From contig NZ_CP114786.1 in the NCBI RefSeq assembly GCF_027359675.1, positions 1,740,501-1,804,500 of the forward strand: a stretch of DNA of 64,000 nucleotides. Direction: 5' to 3'. Positions within the stretch are counted from its first letter, which is position 1, and every line of letters begins with the position of its first letter. The notes under the pieces were generated by a model. That model did no database searches, was not told the DNA's origin, and worked only from the letters and a program-made list of their open reading frames with translations. The DNA comes from Roseibium sp. Sym1 (GTDB taxonomy: Bacteria; Pseudomonadota; Alphaproteobacteria; Rhizobiales; Stappiaceae). Below, piece by piece: positions 17,149 through 27,640 of the stretch. A program made the position numbers and the translations under genes.

Positions 17149-18678
17149 ATGTTTCGCAGCATCGCTGCCTTATCCGCTTTGCTGATGGCCGTTTCTCCCG
17201 CCCTGTCCCAATCGTCCTCATCAGCCAGCGACCATGTGCGCAGTCTGGTGGTGAATGGATTGGACGTGCCGACGGTACAGCAACGCGTGTTCAATGACCT
17301 CTTCAGATTGGCGCCATCAGGCAGGCTGACGCAAGACATCGCCGACACCGTGGCGCGACGGGACGAGGCCAAAAAACGTCAAGACACGCTCTCCAAGATC
17401 CTGCGGAATGACCTAGACGGCGACGGAAACGTGTCGGCCAAGGAAATCGACCGCGTCAGAGGAATTCTTCAGGGACACGAGCGGGTCTCCTTCGAAACCA
17501 TGGTGCTCGAGGTCGATTCCGATGAGGACGGTATATTATCCGGAGCGGAGATTGCGAACCGGGTCGATGCAGAAATTGCGGAAATGCGGGAGTCGGCCGG
17601 ACGTCGCGGACTTCAGGCAACGGCGTTTCTGGAGTTCGACATCGACGGCGATGGCGTTGTGGATGTTGAAGAGGTGAAAGCCTCAATCAAAAGTATCGCC
17701 AAGGACGCACTTCAGGCGAAGGAGCAGCATCTTTCAAATTACTCCGGCGATCTCAAAAGCCGGAAACCGGTCAGGACCTGCAATCTGCCTGCACCTTCAG
17801 CCAATGCGCTGGCCGTATATATTGGGGGCGGCCGGGGAATCTCACTCTCCACGGCGGCTGTCGATGGTCTTGATGAAGAAACCAGCTTCGCAACACTCGA
17901 GATCGAGAAGGGGAGCAAACCGCTTTACATTGTTGCCGTTCCGAGCGGTGTGACGGTTCTACGCGTTACCGGCGCAACCGAGCGCGTGGAACGTTTTGTC
18001 GGCGCCGGTAGTAAAGCTGTTGGTGTGATAGGGCTGCCTGCGGAGATTGTGGAATTCGTGTCATCATCCGACTGCGATATTCCCTCTGCCAGTCAACCGG
18101 AGACCATAGACTGGAGCCGAGCAAATTCAGCGCTGACATATGCTCTGGAACGGAAGGTTCAGATGATAAGCGACTCCAGGTTCGGTAGATTGAAGGTGCC
18201 GTCCGGCCAAAACAAAAAGCCAGTGCCGGCAACGTCAGCCAGTCGCTACAACGCCCTTGTGATCCGCAAGGGGAAACAGCGCTTTCGCATGACAGAGAAT
18301 GGTTTTGAAGAGACGAACCCCTTGGCAAGCGATAGCGAGACTGAGCCATCAGCGATCGCAAATATTGTTCGAGAGTTTCTCGGGACCTACCCGGGGGGAA
18401 TTGAAATTGTCGCACCGGAAGACATTCTGACCAGTGGCAAGGCGGAAACGTATGACGTGTTGCCAAACAATGCGGGACTTGCCCAGCTGATGAAGAGCGG
18501 TGCGCTGAGAAGGTTGAGAGACGGTTCTTTTTCGATCGACAAGCCTTTTGCCCGATTTCCTGCAGGGATGAGATCGCACAACTTCCTATTGCGATCAGGC
18601 GTTCCGATGCCCGCAGGTCGGCTTGAGCACGGCGGAATATTCATCGAGGAAACCGGAGAATGTCGGGGCAGGTGCTGA
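17149..18678 (+). CDS. Exported EF-hand protein of unknown function
   Basis: 509 residues with a signal peptide (ALSALLMAVSPALS, about 6-19). Three canonical EF-hand loops follow: DLDGDGNVSAKE from residue 88, DSDEDGILSGAE from 123, and DIDGDGVVDVEE from 164, all with Asp at positions 1, 3 and 5 and Glu at 12. These should bind calcium outside the cytosol. Residues about 190-509 form a larger region I do not recognise, with two cysteines near its start (RTCNLPAP) and late CRGRC. Start ATG 17149 has GGAGG eight bases upstream; the in-frame extension from 17089 would bury the signal peptide. Base composition is somewhat lower in GC than the neighbours. Confidence 0.8.
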   Translation: MFRSIAALSALLMAVSPALSQSSSSASDHVRSLVVNGLDVPTVQQRVFNDLFRLAPSGRLTQDIADTVARRDEAKKRQDTLSKILRNDLDGDGNVSAKEIDRVRGILQGHERVSFETMVLEVDSDEDGILSGAEIANRVDAEIAEMRESAGRRGLQATAFLEFDIDGDGVVDVEEVKASIKSIAKDALQAKEQHLSNYSGDLKSRKPVRTCNLPAPSANALAVYIGGGRGISLSTAAVDGLDEETSFATLEIEKGSKPLYIVAVPSGVTVLRVTGATERVERFVGAGSKAVGVIGLPAEIVEFVSSSDCDIPSASQPETIDWSRANSALTYALERKVQMISDSRFGRLKVPSGQNKKPVPATSASRYNALVIRKGKQRFRMTENGFEETNPLASDSETEPSAIANIVREFLGTYPGGIEIVAPEDILTSGKAETYDVLPNNAGLAQLMKSGALRRLRDGSFSIDKPFARFPAGMRSHNFLLRSGVPMPAGRLEHGGIFIEETGECRGRC

Positions 18679-18723
18679 ATAGCGGCTGGTGGAACACAAA
18701 ACCGGCGCTGCGCACGGATATGA

Positions 18724-18987
18724 TCAAAAATCCACCGTCAGGCCTTTGATCTCCCAGTCGTCGTAGCGGGTCGGCTCGAGTCCGCCGCGGCCGTTGACCT
18801 CTTCGGGCATGGCTTTCTGGCGTGCATCGATCTCCCGGCGGCGGTCCTCGGCTTCCTGCAAGGCGCGCTGGGCCGCCGGCGGCAGCTCTTCGAAGCGCTT
18901 CTTCGGGGCTTCCGCGACACCGGTCTTCAGGGAGGGGGCGTCGTTCTGGCTGTAGGCCGTCGTCGGGCTGTCCGTTTTGTCCGTCAT
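18724..18987 (-). CDS. SDHAF4/DUF1674 family protein
   Basis: 87 residues. The C-terminal EVNGRGGLEPTRYDDWEIKG is the hallmark of DUF1674, the bacterial family related to succinate dehydrogenase assembly factor 4, which in eukaryotes shields flavinated SdhA before complex assembly. The N-terminal half is polar and low in complexity. It is divergent from htpX, with 145 bp between them. The role in succinate dehydrogenase assembly is by homology; no sdh genes are in the window. Confidence 0.85.
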   Translation of the reverse strand: MTDKTDSPTTAYSQNDAPSLKTGVAEAPKKRFEELPPAAQRALQEAEDRRREIDARQKAMPEEVNGRGGLEPTRYDDWEIKGLTVDF

Positions 18988-19132
18988 GGGTCTCGGCTGA
19001 TCTGGATTACGGTTCTGTCATGTCTATATAGGGTAATCTTGCCAAGATTGGCAGCACTCCCCATCTTTTGGACGAGCCCGGGCGGGAACGGCCCGGACAA
19101 TTCGTGACGACAAGGACCGGAACCCGGCAGCG

Positions 19133-20095
19133 ATGAACTACATTCGCACAGCAATGCTTCTGGCGGCAATGACCGCCCTGTTCATGGGCATCGGCTTCAT
19201 GATCGGCGGGCAGGCGGGCATGGTGATCGCCCTGGCCATCGCCGCGGCCATGAACCTGTTCAGCTACTGGAACGCGGACAAGATGGTGCTGCGCATGCAC
19301 CATGCGCGGGAAGTCGACGAGCGCAGCGCACCGGATTTCCACCGGATGATCGCGCGGTTGGCGCAGAATGCCGGCCTGCCGATGCCGAAGGTCTACATCA
19401 TCGACAATCCGCAGCCGAACGCCTTTGCCACGGGCCGGAACCCGGAAAACGCCGCCGTGGCGGCGACGACAGGGCTGCTCGACATGCTGTCACCGGAGGA
19501 AGTCGCCGGAGTGATGGCCCACGAACTGGCGCACGTGAAAAACCACGACACCCTGATCATGACGATCACGGCGACGATTGCCGGCGCGATCTCGATGCTG
19601 GCCAATTTCGCGTTTTTCTTCGGCGGAAACCGCAACAACCCGCTCGGCATCGTTGGCATGCTGCTGATGATGATCGTGGCGCCGATGGCCGCCATGGTCG
19701 TGCAGATGGCGATCTCGCGAACCCGGGAATACGCGGCCGACCGCATGGGCGCCCAGATCTGCGGCGAGCCGATGTGGCTGGCCTCCGCGCTGGGCAAGAT
19801 CGCCGGCGGTGTGGAGCGAATCCACAATCCGGACGCCGAGGCGAACCCGGCCACGGCACACATGTTCATCATGAACCCGCTGTCCGGAGAGCGCATGGAC
19901 AACCTGTTTTCCACGCACCCGAACACACAGAACCGGATCGACGAATTGCGCAAGCTGGCGGCTTCCGGTCTCGGCACCGGCGGTCCGGGGTCTTTCGGCC
20001 GCCAGGGTTCTCATGGAACCGGGCCCCGCGCCGGTGCAGGTCCCTCCTCCGTGCCGTCGAGCGGCTCCCGCCATCCGAAAGGCCCCTGGGGCTAG
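19133..20095 (+). CDS. htpX: Membrane zinc protease HtpX
   Basis: 320 residues. N-terminal helices at about 5-25 and 28-45, the zinc site HELAH (H130, E131, H134) and the third ligand E199 in [13 protein letters not shown]. Two more hydrophobic stretches lie at about 143-165 and 172-195. It degrades misfolded inner-membrane proteins from the cytosolic side. The C-terminal 40 residues are Gly/Ser/Pro-rich, longer than in E. coli and common in alphaproteobacteria. It precedes rsmB by 150 bp in the same orientation. Confidence 0.94.
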   Translation: MNYIRTAMLLAAMTALFMGIGFMIGGQAGMVIALAIAAAMNLFSYWNADKMVLRMHHAREVDERSAPDFHRMIARLAQNAGLPMPKVYIIDNPQPNAFATGRNPENAAVAATTGLLDMLSPEEVAGVMAHELAHVKNHDTLIMTITATIAGAISMLANFAFFFGGNRNNPLGIVGMLLMMIVAPMAAMVVQMAISRTREYAADRMGAQICGEPMWLASALGKIAGGVERIHNPDAEANPATAHMFIMNPLSGERMDNLFSTHPNTQNRIDELRKLAASGLGTGGPGSFGRQGSHGTGPRAGAGPSSVPSSGSRHPKGPWG

Positions 20096-20245
20096 GCCGG
20101 ACAGGAACAGGCAAAAACCGCTTTGACGGTGGCAGCCCCGGCTCTAGAATGATGCTAGCGCGCCGCAGCCGGAGGACCGGTCTGCGGCGCTTGGTTTTGA
20201 GACAGGCCGGTTTTCTCCGGCCGACGACGCGATTGGAATGGCTCC

Positions 20246-21622
20246 GTGACCAGACGGCCGAACAACAAACAGAAAACCGCGGCCGGTCCGGCTCAGGAAA
20301 AACCGGAAAAGCCGGGATTCGCGGCCCGCAAGGTGGCCGCGGACATTCTCGGCAATGTCGTTCACAAGAAACGCCCGCTCGATGGCGAGCTGGATGCCGC
20401 GTCCGGCCATTCCGGGTTCCGCGCGCTTGCCGGAAACGACCGCGCGCTGGTTCGCGCCATTGTGGGTGCCGCCTTGCGTCACCGCGGTGAGATCGCCGAA
20501 ATCCTCGAGCGCCTGCTCGACCGGCCGATCCCGGAAAAAACCGGCCGGGTGCTGGACATTCTGCACGTGGCGATCGCCCAGATGCTGTTTCTCGACATTC
20601 CGGATCGCGCCGCCGTTTCGCTGGCGGTCGACCATGCCGGCCTGGACCGCCGCGCCCGGCCCTACAAGGGCCTGGTCAATGGCGTCCTGCGCCGGTTGGG
20701 GCGGGAAAAGGACGAGGTGACGGAAGATCTCGATCCGACCCTGCTGAACACGCCGGACTGGATGCGGGAGAGCTGGGAAGAGTCCTATGGCGCGGAGATC
20801 GCGCGGGACATCGCCGCAGCGCACCAGGCGGAAGCCGCGCTGGACCTTACCGTGAAATCGGACCCGGAGGCCTGGGCCGACAGGCTCGGCGGTGCCGTTG
20901 TCGGGGCCGGCAGCGTGCGGCTCCTGAAGAAAGGCGCGGTGGATGCGCTGGACGGCTTCGAGGACGGAAGCTGGTGGGTGCAGGATGTCGCCGCGGCCCT
21001 GCCCGCGCGCCTGCTCGGCGACGTCAAGGGTCTGAAGGTCGCGGACCTGTGTGCAGCCCCCGGCGGCAAGACGGCCCAGCTCGCGGCGGCCGGAGCGGAC
21101 GTGACCGCCGTCGACATCTCCAAGGGCCGCCTGAGGCGGCTTGAGGAGAACATGGCCCGGCTCGGCTTCAGCGTGACCACGTCCGTTTCGGACCTGCGCA
21201 AATTCGAGCCGCAGGAACCGTTCGACGCGGTTCTGCTCGACGCGCCCTGCAGCGCCACCGGCACGATCCGCCGGCATCCGGACGTGCCCTGGATCAAGAA
21301 ACCCTATGACATTGAAAAGCTGACCGAAATCCAGCAGGAGCTGCTCGACCGGGTGATCAACTGGGTGAAACCGGGCGGCTTGATCGTCTATTGCACCTGC
21401 TCGCTCGAAGCGGCCGAGGGGGAAGCGCAGGCAGCGGCTTTCCTGGAGCGCCAGGCCGGCAAGGTCGAGCCGGTGGCCGTCGAAGCCGCCGAGGTTGGCG
21501 GTCTTGAACACCTTGTCACAAATACGGGGTATATGCGCTGCCTGCCCTGTCACAAGGCGGCAAGGACTGACGATTTCGATGGTATGGATGGGTTTTTCGC
21601 TGCCAGATTCAGGCGTCTTTAA
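20246..21622 (+). CDS. rsmB: 16S rRNA (cytosine-C5) methyltransferase RsmB/Fmu
   Basis: 458 residues starting at GTG 20246. The N-terminal half is a NusB-like RNA-binding domain (ARKVAADILGNVVHKKR to about 170). The C-terminal half is a SAM methyltransferase: CAAPGGKTAQLA (SAM binding), DAPCSATGTIRRHPDV (first cysteine) and YCTCSLEAAEGE (catalytic cysteine). It makes m5C in 16S rRNA (C967 in E. coli). It lies in an htpX-rsmB-heparinase-purH run common in Hyphomicrobiales. Confidence 0.93.
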   Translation: MTRRPNNKQKTAAGPAQEKPEKPGFAARKVAADILGNVVHKKRPLDGELDAASGHSGFRALAGNDRALVRAIVGAALRHRGEIAEILERLLDRPIPEKTGRVLDILHVAIAQMLFLDIPDRAAVSLAVDHAGLDRRARPYKGLVNGVLRRLGREKDEVTEDLDPTLLNTPDWMRESWEESYGAEIARDIAAAHQAEAALDLTVKSDPEAWADRLGGAVVGAGSVRLLKKGAVDALDGFEDGSWWVQDVAAALPARLLGDVKGLKVADLCAAPGGKTAQLAAAGADVTAVDISKGRLRRLEENMARLGFSVTTSVSDLRKFEPQEPFDAVLLDAPCSATGTIRRHPDVPWIKKPYDIEKLTEIQQELLDRVINWVKPGGLIVYCTCSLEAAEGEAQAAAFLERQAGKVEPVAVEAAEVGGLEHLVTNTGYMRCLPCHKAARTDDFDGMDGFFAARFRRL

Positions 21623-21751
21623 CGCTGCATAAACCGTTCACTTGCAATGATTCTCTAAATGAAATGCTAACCTTAATGGTTCGTTTTCGTATTTTCTTGG
21701 TCGGAGAGTTCCCATAGACGCGCATGAACCATCATTATCGGGGATGGTTTG

Positions 21752-23512
21752 GTGAATATCGCAAGCCTCAGTGAAAGAAGCCGAATCTGGCGTCTTGTGG
21801 CCCTGCATGTTTGGCAACGTTCCCTGAAATGGATGCATGGCGGACCGCTGTTCCGCATGCAGCCGTTTTCGGCTGTGCCGGCGCGTCTGCTGATCGCGCC
21901 GCAGGATCTGCGCACCGCGGATGCGACCAACGCCGCCGATATCTATGGCGGCCGGTTCCTGTTTTCAGGGCACCTTGTGGAAACACAGGGGCGCTCGCCT
22001 TTCGAACTCAAGGCAGTGCACGAGGACTGGCAACGCGAGTTGCACAGTTTCGGCTGGTTGCGCGACCTGCGCGCGTCCGACAGCCAGATCTCCCGGCAGA
22101 ACGCCCGCGCGCTGGTGGAGGACTGGATCCGGTATTCCGGACGCTGGCATGACATCGGCTGGGAAGCGTCGGTGGTCACCCGGCGGATCCTGTCCTGGCT
22201 GGCGCATTCGCCCTTCATCCTTCAGGACGGCGACCATGACTTTTACCGGAGTTTCGTCAAGTCGCTCGCACGGCAGGTGCGCTACCTGCGCCAGACCATC
22301 AACGAGACCGAGGATGGTGTCGAACGGCTGCATGGCGCGCTGGCGATCGCCTCGGCCTGTATCTCCATGGCGGGCCAGGGCCGGTTTGCCCGTCAGAGCA
22401 TCCGCCGTCTCGACCAGGAACTGACCCGGCAGATCCTCCCTGATGGTGGCCATATTTCCCGCAACCCGCGGGCGCTGATCGATATTCTCGCCGATCTGCT
22501 TCCCGTCCGGCAGGCATTTGTCGCTCAGGGGCTGGAAGTGCCGCCGGCGATGCTGCAATCGGTGGACCGGATGATGCCGCTGCTGAGGTTCTTCCGGCAT
22601 GGCGACGGCGCCCTGGCGCATTTCAACGGCATGGGATCGACACCCAGCGATCTGGTTGCCACCATCCTTGCCTATGACGATGCAAGGGGCGCACCGCCCG
22701 TCAATGCGCCGCATTCCGGGTACCAGCGGCTGAGCGGTGGAAGTTCGGTCGTTCTGATCGATACGGGCCCCTCTCCTGCCCTGAACGTATCCTCCGACGC
22801 CCATGCGGGCTGCCTTTCGCTGGAGTTTTCCTCCGGCGCCAACCGGATCGTGGTGAATTGCGGCGTCTCGCCAAAGTCGAACCCGTTGTGGCGCCGGGTC
22901 AGCCGGTCAACAGCGGCCCACTCGACCGTCGTCGTCGAGGACACCTCGTCCTGCCGTTTCCTGTCCGACAGGCCGTTCGGCCACATTCTCGGAGCCCCGA
23001 TCCTTTCCGGGCCGGCAAAGGTGCCGGTCGCCCGCGAGGACGACACCATGGGCAGCCGGGTCACCGCGTCCCATGACGGCTATGCCGCCGAGTTCAACGT
23101 GATCCACGAACGCGACCTGAGGCTTGCCGGCGACGGCACGGTGCTGGACGGTGTCGACACCCTGAGCGCGGTCGGGCCGATCGACCGGGAACATCACTAC
23201 GCCATCCGTTTCCACCTTCACCCGAGCGTGCGCAGTTCGCTCGTCAGGGGCGGTTCGGCGGTGCTGCTGGTCTGCCGGGACGGCGAAGCCTGGGAATTCG
23301 AGGCGCCGGGCAACGAGGTGATGCTGGAGGAAAGCATCTATCTGTCAGATGTCTACGGTCACAGGAAGACGGATCAGATCGTGGTTGCCGGATCGCTTCA
23401 GGAGGCGCCGTCGGTCAGCTGGCAGTTCCGCAAGACGGCCGTCGCCAAGCTCAGCCGCCGTGGCACCAGCGATTTCGATGACCTGGAAGAACTGCCCCTG
23501 GAGGAAGAATAG
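21752..23512 (+). CDS. Heparinase II/III-like protein
   Basis: About 586 residues. It has an N-terminal alpha-helical region (HDIGWEASVVTRRILSWL, and RYLRQTINETEDGVERLHG) followed by a beta-sandwich domain (SGYQRLSGGSSVVLIDTG, SLEFSSGANRIVVNCG, HSTVVVEDTSS), the plan of heparinase II/III-like polysaccharide lyases. Alphaproteobacterial copies between rsmB and purH are of unknown substrate. No signal peptide is evident, which is unusual for a secreted lyase and suggests cytosolic or envelope-linked action on an oligosaccharide. I take GTG 21752 as start because GGGGATGG lies about five bases before it; TTG 21749 is the alternative. Confidence 0.85.
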   Translation: MNIASLSERSRIWRLVALHVWQRSLKWMHGGPLFRMQPFSAVPARLLIAPQDLRTADATNAADIYGGRFLFSGHLVETQGRSPFELKAVHEDWQRELHSFGWLRDLRASDSQISRQNARALVEDWIRYSGRWHDIGWEASVVTRRILSWLAHSPFILQDGDHDFYRSFVKSLARQVRYLRQTINETEDGVERLHGALAIASACISMAGQGRFARQSIRRLDQELTRQILPDGGHISRNPRALIDILADLLPVRQAFVAQGLEVPPAMLQSVDRMMPLLRFFRHGDGALAHFNGMGSTPSDLVATILAYDDARGAPPVNAPHSGYQRLSGGSSVVLIDTGPSPALNVSSDAHAGCLSLEFSSGANRIVVNCGVSPKSNPLWRRVSRSTAAHSTVVVEDTSSCRFLSDRPFGHILGAPILSGPAKVPVAREDDTMGSRVTASHDGYAAEFNVIHERDLRLAGDGTVLDGVDTLSAVGPIDREHHYAIRFHLHPSVRSSLVRGGSAVLLVCRDGEAWEFEAPGNEVMLEESIYLSDVYGHRKTDQIVVAGSLQEAPSVSWQFRKTAVAKLSRRGTSDFDDLEELPLEEE

Positions 23513-23606
23513 CGGCGCTTCGACTTCTGATGAGCTTCCGATTTGCCTGAAGACGTGCTAGGGCGACGCCAACTCTCCCAAGGCGTCCCAATCGCGAGGC
23601 AAATTC

Positions 23607-25223
23607 ATGGCCATTGTGTCCAAAGCCGTTCCCGTTCCGGAACTCGTTCCCGTCAAACGCGCGCTCCTGTCGGTCTTCGACAAGACCGGCCTGGTCGATT
23701 TCGCCAGGGCGCTTGCAGAGCGCGGTGTCGAACTGGTTTCCACGGGCGGGTCCTTCAAGGCGCTGAAAGACGCCGGGCTGGCGGTCAAGGACATTTCCGA
23801 GGTGACGGGCTTTCCCGAAATCATGGACGGGCGGGTCAAGACCCTGCACCCGAATGTGCATGGCGGTTTGCTGGCGATCCGCGACGATGCCGACCACCAG
23901 GCTGCGATGAAGGATCATGGCATCGGCGGCATCGATCTTTTCTGCGGCAATCTCTATCCGTTCGAGGACGTTGTCGCCTCGGGTGCCGACTATGCGACGG
24001 GGATCGAGAATATCGACATCGGCGGGCCCGCCATGACCCGCGCCGCCGCCAAGAACCATGCCTATGTGACCGTTGTCACCGACCCGGCCGACTACGAAGC
24101 CGTGATAGCCGAACTCGACGCCAATGGCGGCCAGTCGCCCATCGCGCTGCGCAAGAAACTGGCGCTGAAGGCCTTTGCCCGCACCGCAGCCTATGACGCG
24201 GCGGTCTCGAACTGGATGGCGGAGCAGCTGGACGAAGCCACACCGGCGCACCGCGCCGTCGGCGGGGCGCTTGCCGAAGTCATGCGTTACGGCGAAAACC
24301 CGCACCAGACCGCAGGGTTCTACAAGACCGGCGAAAACCGTCCGGGCGTCGCCACGGCGAAGCAGCTTCAGGGCAAGACGCTGTCCTATAACAACATCAA
24401 CGACACGGACGCGGCCTTCGAACTGGTCAGCGAATTCGACCCGGCCCGCACCAGCGCCGTGGCGATCATCAAACACGCCAATCCCTGCGGCGTCGCGGAA
24501 GGCGCGAGCCTGAAAGACGCCTATGAAATGGCACTGCGCTGCGACCCGGTCTCGGCCTTCGGCGGCATTGTCGCCCTGAACCAGACGCTGGACGCGGCCG
24601 CGGCCGAGGAAATCGTCAAGATCTTCACCGAAGTGATCATTGCTCCGGACGCGGACGAGGCCGCCCGCGAGATCATCGCCGCCAAGAAGAACCTGCGCCT
24701 GCTGGTCACCGGCGGTCTCGCCGACGCCCGCGCCAAGGGCCTGTTCGTCAAGTCCGTGGCCGGCGGTCTCCTGGTGCAGTCGCGCGACAATGGTGTTGTC
24801 GACGATCTCGACCTGAAGGTGGTGACCAGGCGCGCACCGAGCGACCAGGAACTGGCCGACCTGAAATTCGCCTTCCGCGTTGCCAAGCACGTCAAGTCGA
24901 ACGCCATCGTCTATGCCAGGGACGGGGCCACGGTTGGTGTCGGCGCCGGCCAGATGAGCCGTGTGGATTCGGCCCGCATTGCAGCGCGCAAGGCTCTGGA
25001 TGCGACCGAGGCGGCAGGTCTCGGGGAGCCGCTGACCAAGGGCTGCGTGGTCGCTTCCGACGCGTTCTTCCCCTTTGCGGACGGCCTGCTGTCTGCGGCC
25101 GAGGCGGGTGCCACCGCGGTCATCCAGCCGGGCGGTTCCATGCGCGACGACGAGGTCATCGCGGCGGCCGACGAGGCGGGCCTTGCCATGGTCCTGACCG
25201 GCATGCGCCACTTCCGCCACTAA
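23607..25223 (+). CDS. purH: Bifunctional AICAR transformylase / IMP cyclohydrolase PurH
   Basis: 538 residues, normal length. The N-terminal MGS-like domain ([32 protein letters not shown]) is IMP cyclohydrolase. The C-terminal part ([16 protein letters not shown] block, [11 protein letters not shown], and the terminal [15 protein letters not shown]) is AICAR transformylase. Together they perform the last two steps of de novo IMP synthesis, using 10-formyl-tetrahydrofolate. Start ATG 23607 follows 94 bp after the heparinase-like gene. Confidence 0.96.
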   Translation: MAIVSKAVPVPELVPVKRALLSVFDKTGLVDFARALAERGVELVSTGGSFKALKDAGLAVKDISEVTGFPEIMDGRVKTLHPNVHGGLLAIRDDADHQAAMKDHGIGGIDLFCGNLYPFEDVVASGADYATGIENIDIGGPAMTRAAAKNHAYVTVVTDPADYEAVIAELDANGGQSPIALRKKLALKAFARTAAYDAAVSNWMAEQLDEATPAHRAVGGALAEVMRYGENPHQTAGFYKTGENRPGVATAKQLQGKTLSYNNINDTDAAFELVSEFDPARTSAVAIIKHANPCGVAEGASLKDAYEMALRCDPVSAFGGIVALNQTLDAAAAEEIVKIFTEVIIAPDADEAAREIIAAKKNLRLLVTGGLADARAKGLFVKSVAGGLLVQSRDNGVVDDLDLKVVTRRAPSDQELADLKFAFRVAKHVKSNAIVYARDGATVGVGAGQMSRVDSARIAARKALDATEAAGLGEPLTKGCVVASDAFFPFADGLLSAAEAGATAVIQPGGSMRDDEVIAAADEAGLAMVLTGMRHFRH

Positions 25224-25443
25224 AGCGGAACAGCTCCGGAAATGTCTCTGTGTTCCGGCCCGTTCAGGGCCGGGACCGTCCCGTTTGAGACCTTCCGCCC
25301 GACGCTCCCAAAATACTGGAAAACCTGACGGGATAACCTTGGAACCGTTCACTCCTTGAAGACCTTGTTAACACCGCTTCGGTATTCTGGAAGAGGTTGG
25401 GGCAGTTCATCTGCCGCTTTCTTGAGAATTGCGGAGACTACGG
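25224..25443. other. 220-bp intergenic region after purH
   Basis: No gene. It contains a GC-rich hairpin at about 25257-25275 (CCGGCCC, loop GTTCA, GGGCCGG) without a following T-run, possibly a weak or Rho-assisted terminator of purH. The rest presumably holds the chemoreceptor promoter, which I cannot place with confidence. Confidence 0.4.
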
Positions 25444-27555
25444 GTGTTTAAAAAAGCGAAGGTCACAACAAAGCTTATCGGGGCCAGTGCCGCCGCCCTG
25501 ACGGTTGCCCTTGTGGTCGGCATCAGCTTTATCGGCTGGAAAGCTTCGGAGATCACGAGCGACCTGGCCAAGGCCGAAGCGGAAACGGTGGCCCGTGAAC
25601 AGGCCGAATTCGTCCGGCGTGGTCTGGAAAAGGGGCTCAAATCGGCGCAGGCCCTTGCAAGCACGCTCGAAGGCATGAAAAAGGGCGGCATCGCCGACCG
25701 TGAAGCCTGGAGCGCCGTTGTCGAGAACCTGGCGCTTACAAACAAGGACCTGTCGGGCGCCTGGGGCGTTATTGTCGGTGACCAGCTCGACGGCAGGGAC
25801 GCCGAGTTCAAGGGCAATGAAACCTGGGCCGTGAACGGCGCGTGGCAGCCCTATTACTTCCGCAAGGCGGATGGCACCCTTGCCTACCGGACGATCGAGG
25901 AAATCGCGGTCGGTGACATGAGCGATGCCGGCCAGCTCTGGTTCAACGGCGCGTTTGTTCCGGGCAAGGACTATGTCACCGAGCCCTACAGTTGGGAAGC
26001 CGACGGCAAGACCGTCACGGGCGTCTCCTTCAGCATTCCGATCAAGAATGGCGGCAAGACCATCGGCGTCGCCGGCGGCGACATTCTTCTGACGCCCCTT
26101 TCCGAGGCGCTCGGCAGGCAAACCCCCCTCGACACCGGGTCGGTCCATCTGGTCTCCCAGAACGGCGTCTGGATCGCCCATCCGGATCCCGCGGTGCTCG
26201 GCAAGTCATGGGCGGAAGGCCGTTCCGATGCGGATCTGGCGGTTCGCGACGCATTGCTGGCAGCGGTCAAGGCCGGTGAACCTTTCGCCTATGACGGCTA
26301 TTCCAACACGCTTGGCACCAACGTGCACCGCATCGTCACACCCGTCGAGATTTCCGGGACGGATGCAAAGATGGCGGTCGTGGTCAACGTGCCGCTCGAC
26401 ACGCTGAATGCGGCCTCGTCCGAAATCACGGCACTGATCATCGGTGTCGGCATCGTGCTGCTGATTGTTGTTGCCCTGTCCATCTACCTGGTCGGCAACA
26501 CGATTGTCCGCCGTCCTCTGGAACGCGCTGTCTCCAGCATCCAGGCGCTGATCGACCGCCGTTACGACGAGCCGATCCACGACACGGACCGCGCCGATGA
26601 AATCGGCGAAATCAGCAAGGCGCTGGAAGTGTTCCGCGACAAGGCCCGGCAAGCCGAGGCGCTCGCCGCCGAACAGGAAGAAGCACGGCGCCAGCAACTG
26701 GCCCGGGCGGAGCGGATCAGCGAGCTGTCACAGAATTTCGACCGCCAGATTTCCGAGCTGACTCAGACCGTCATGACCCAGGTGGAAGACCTGAACGCCG
26801 CTTCCGGCACGTTGACGGCCGGCGCGGACGATACCAGCGACAAGTCCACGGCTGTCGCGGCGGCCTCGGAAGAGGCATCCTCCAACGTTGAAACGGTTGC
26901 CTCGGCCGCCGAGGAGCTGATGGCATCGGTCGGTGAGATTTCCCGCCAGATGACCCAGTCGACGGAAATCGCCGCTCATGCCGTCGATCAGGCCCAGTCG
27001 ACCAACAGCAAGATCGAGGGGCTGGCGGAAGCCGCCAACCGGATCAGTGAAGTGGTCAAGCTGATCACGGATATCGCCGAGCAGACCAACCTGCTGGCCC
27101 TGAACGCCACCATCGAAGCGGCCCGCGCCGGAGAAGCCGGCAAGGGGTTTGCCGTCGTGGCGGCGGAGGTGAAGGAACTCGCCAACCAGACCGCCAAGGC
27201 GACCGAGGAAATCTCGCTGCAGATCCAGTCGGTCCAGACGGAAACCGCCGGTTCCGTCGAGGCTATCAAGGGTATCTCCGAAACCATCGAGAAGATGAAC
27301 GAGATCTCGTCCTCGATCCAGAGCTCCGTGGAGCAGCAGGGCCTGGCCACGGACGAGATCGCCCGCAACATCCAGGAGGCCTCGAACGGTACCCAGGAAG
27401 TCGCCCAGAACATTGTCAAGGTGGCGGCATCGGCCGACGATACCGGCAACGCGGCGCGCCAGGTGTCGGCGTCGGCCAACGTGTTGCAAAGCGAGGCCGG
27501 CAGGTTGCGCCAGGAAGTCGAAGGCTTCCTCGCCAATGTCCGCCAGGTCGGCTGA
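25444..27555 (+). CDS. Methyl-accepting chemotaxis protein with dCache sensor
   Basis: About 703 residues. First membrane helix at about 10-32; periplasmic double-Cache sensor at about 35-320 ([47 protein letters not shown]); second helix at about 325-350; a HAMP domain ([18 protein letters not shown]); then the signalling domain. The hairpin tip [20 protein letters not shown] begins at about residue 544. No C-terminal NWETF-like CheR tether is present. The start is GTG 25444 with GGAG at 25433-25436; the frame opens earlier at a TTG. Ligand unknown; dCache receptors often bind amino acids or amines. Confidence 0.92.
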   Translation: MFKKAKVTTKLIGASAAALTVALVVGISFIGWKASEITSDLAKAEAETVAREQAEFVRRGLEKGLKSAQALASTLEGMKKGGIADREAWSAVVENLALTNKDLSGAWGVIVGDQLDGRDAEFKGNETWAVNGAWQPYYFRKADGTLAYRTIEEIAVGDMSDAGQLWFNGAFVPGKDYVTEPYSWEADGKTVTGVSFSIPIKNGGKTIGVAGGDILLTPLSEALGRQTPLDTGSVHLVSQNGVWIAHPDPAVLGKSWAEGRSDADLAVRDALLAAVKAGEPFAYDGYSNTLGTNVHRIVTPVEISGTDAKMAVVVNVPLDTLNAASSEITALIIGVGIVLLIVVALSIYLVGNTIVRRPLERAVSSIQALIDRRYDEPIHDTDRADEIGEISKALEVFRDKARQAEALAAEQEEARRQQLARAERISELSQNFDRQISELTQTVMTQVEDLNAASGTLTAGADDTSDKSTAVAAASEEASSNVETVASAAEELMASVGEISRQMTQSTEIAAHAVDQAQSTNSKIEGLAEAANRISEVVKLITDIAEQTNLLALNATIEAARAGEAGKGFAVVAAEVKELANQTAKATEEISLQIQSVQTETAGSVEAIKGISETIEKMNEISSSIQSSVEQQGLATDEIARNIQEASNGTQEVAQNIVKVAASADDTGNAARQVSASANVLQSEAGRLRQEVEGFLANVRQVG

Positions 27556-27580
27556 CACCAGGTTTCAAGCTGATTGGGAA

Positions 27581-27611
27581 ACGCGCCGGTGAAAGCCGGC
27601 ACGTTTTTTGT
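27581..27611 (+). terminator. Rho-independent terminator of the chemoreceptor gene
   Basis: A ten-pair stem with one mismatch (ACGCGCCGGT against GCCGGCACGT), a GAAA tetraloop and a TTTTTT tail. It lies 25 bp after the stop codon and also separates the convergent gene ending at 27641. Confidence 0.85.
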
Positions 27612-27640
27612 TTGTCTCAGACAATCCAGCCGGAAAAGCT

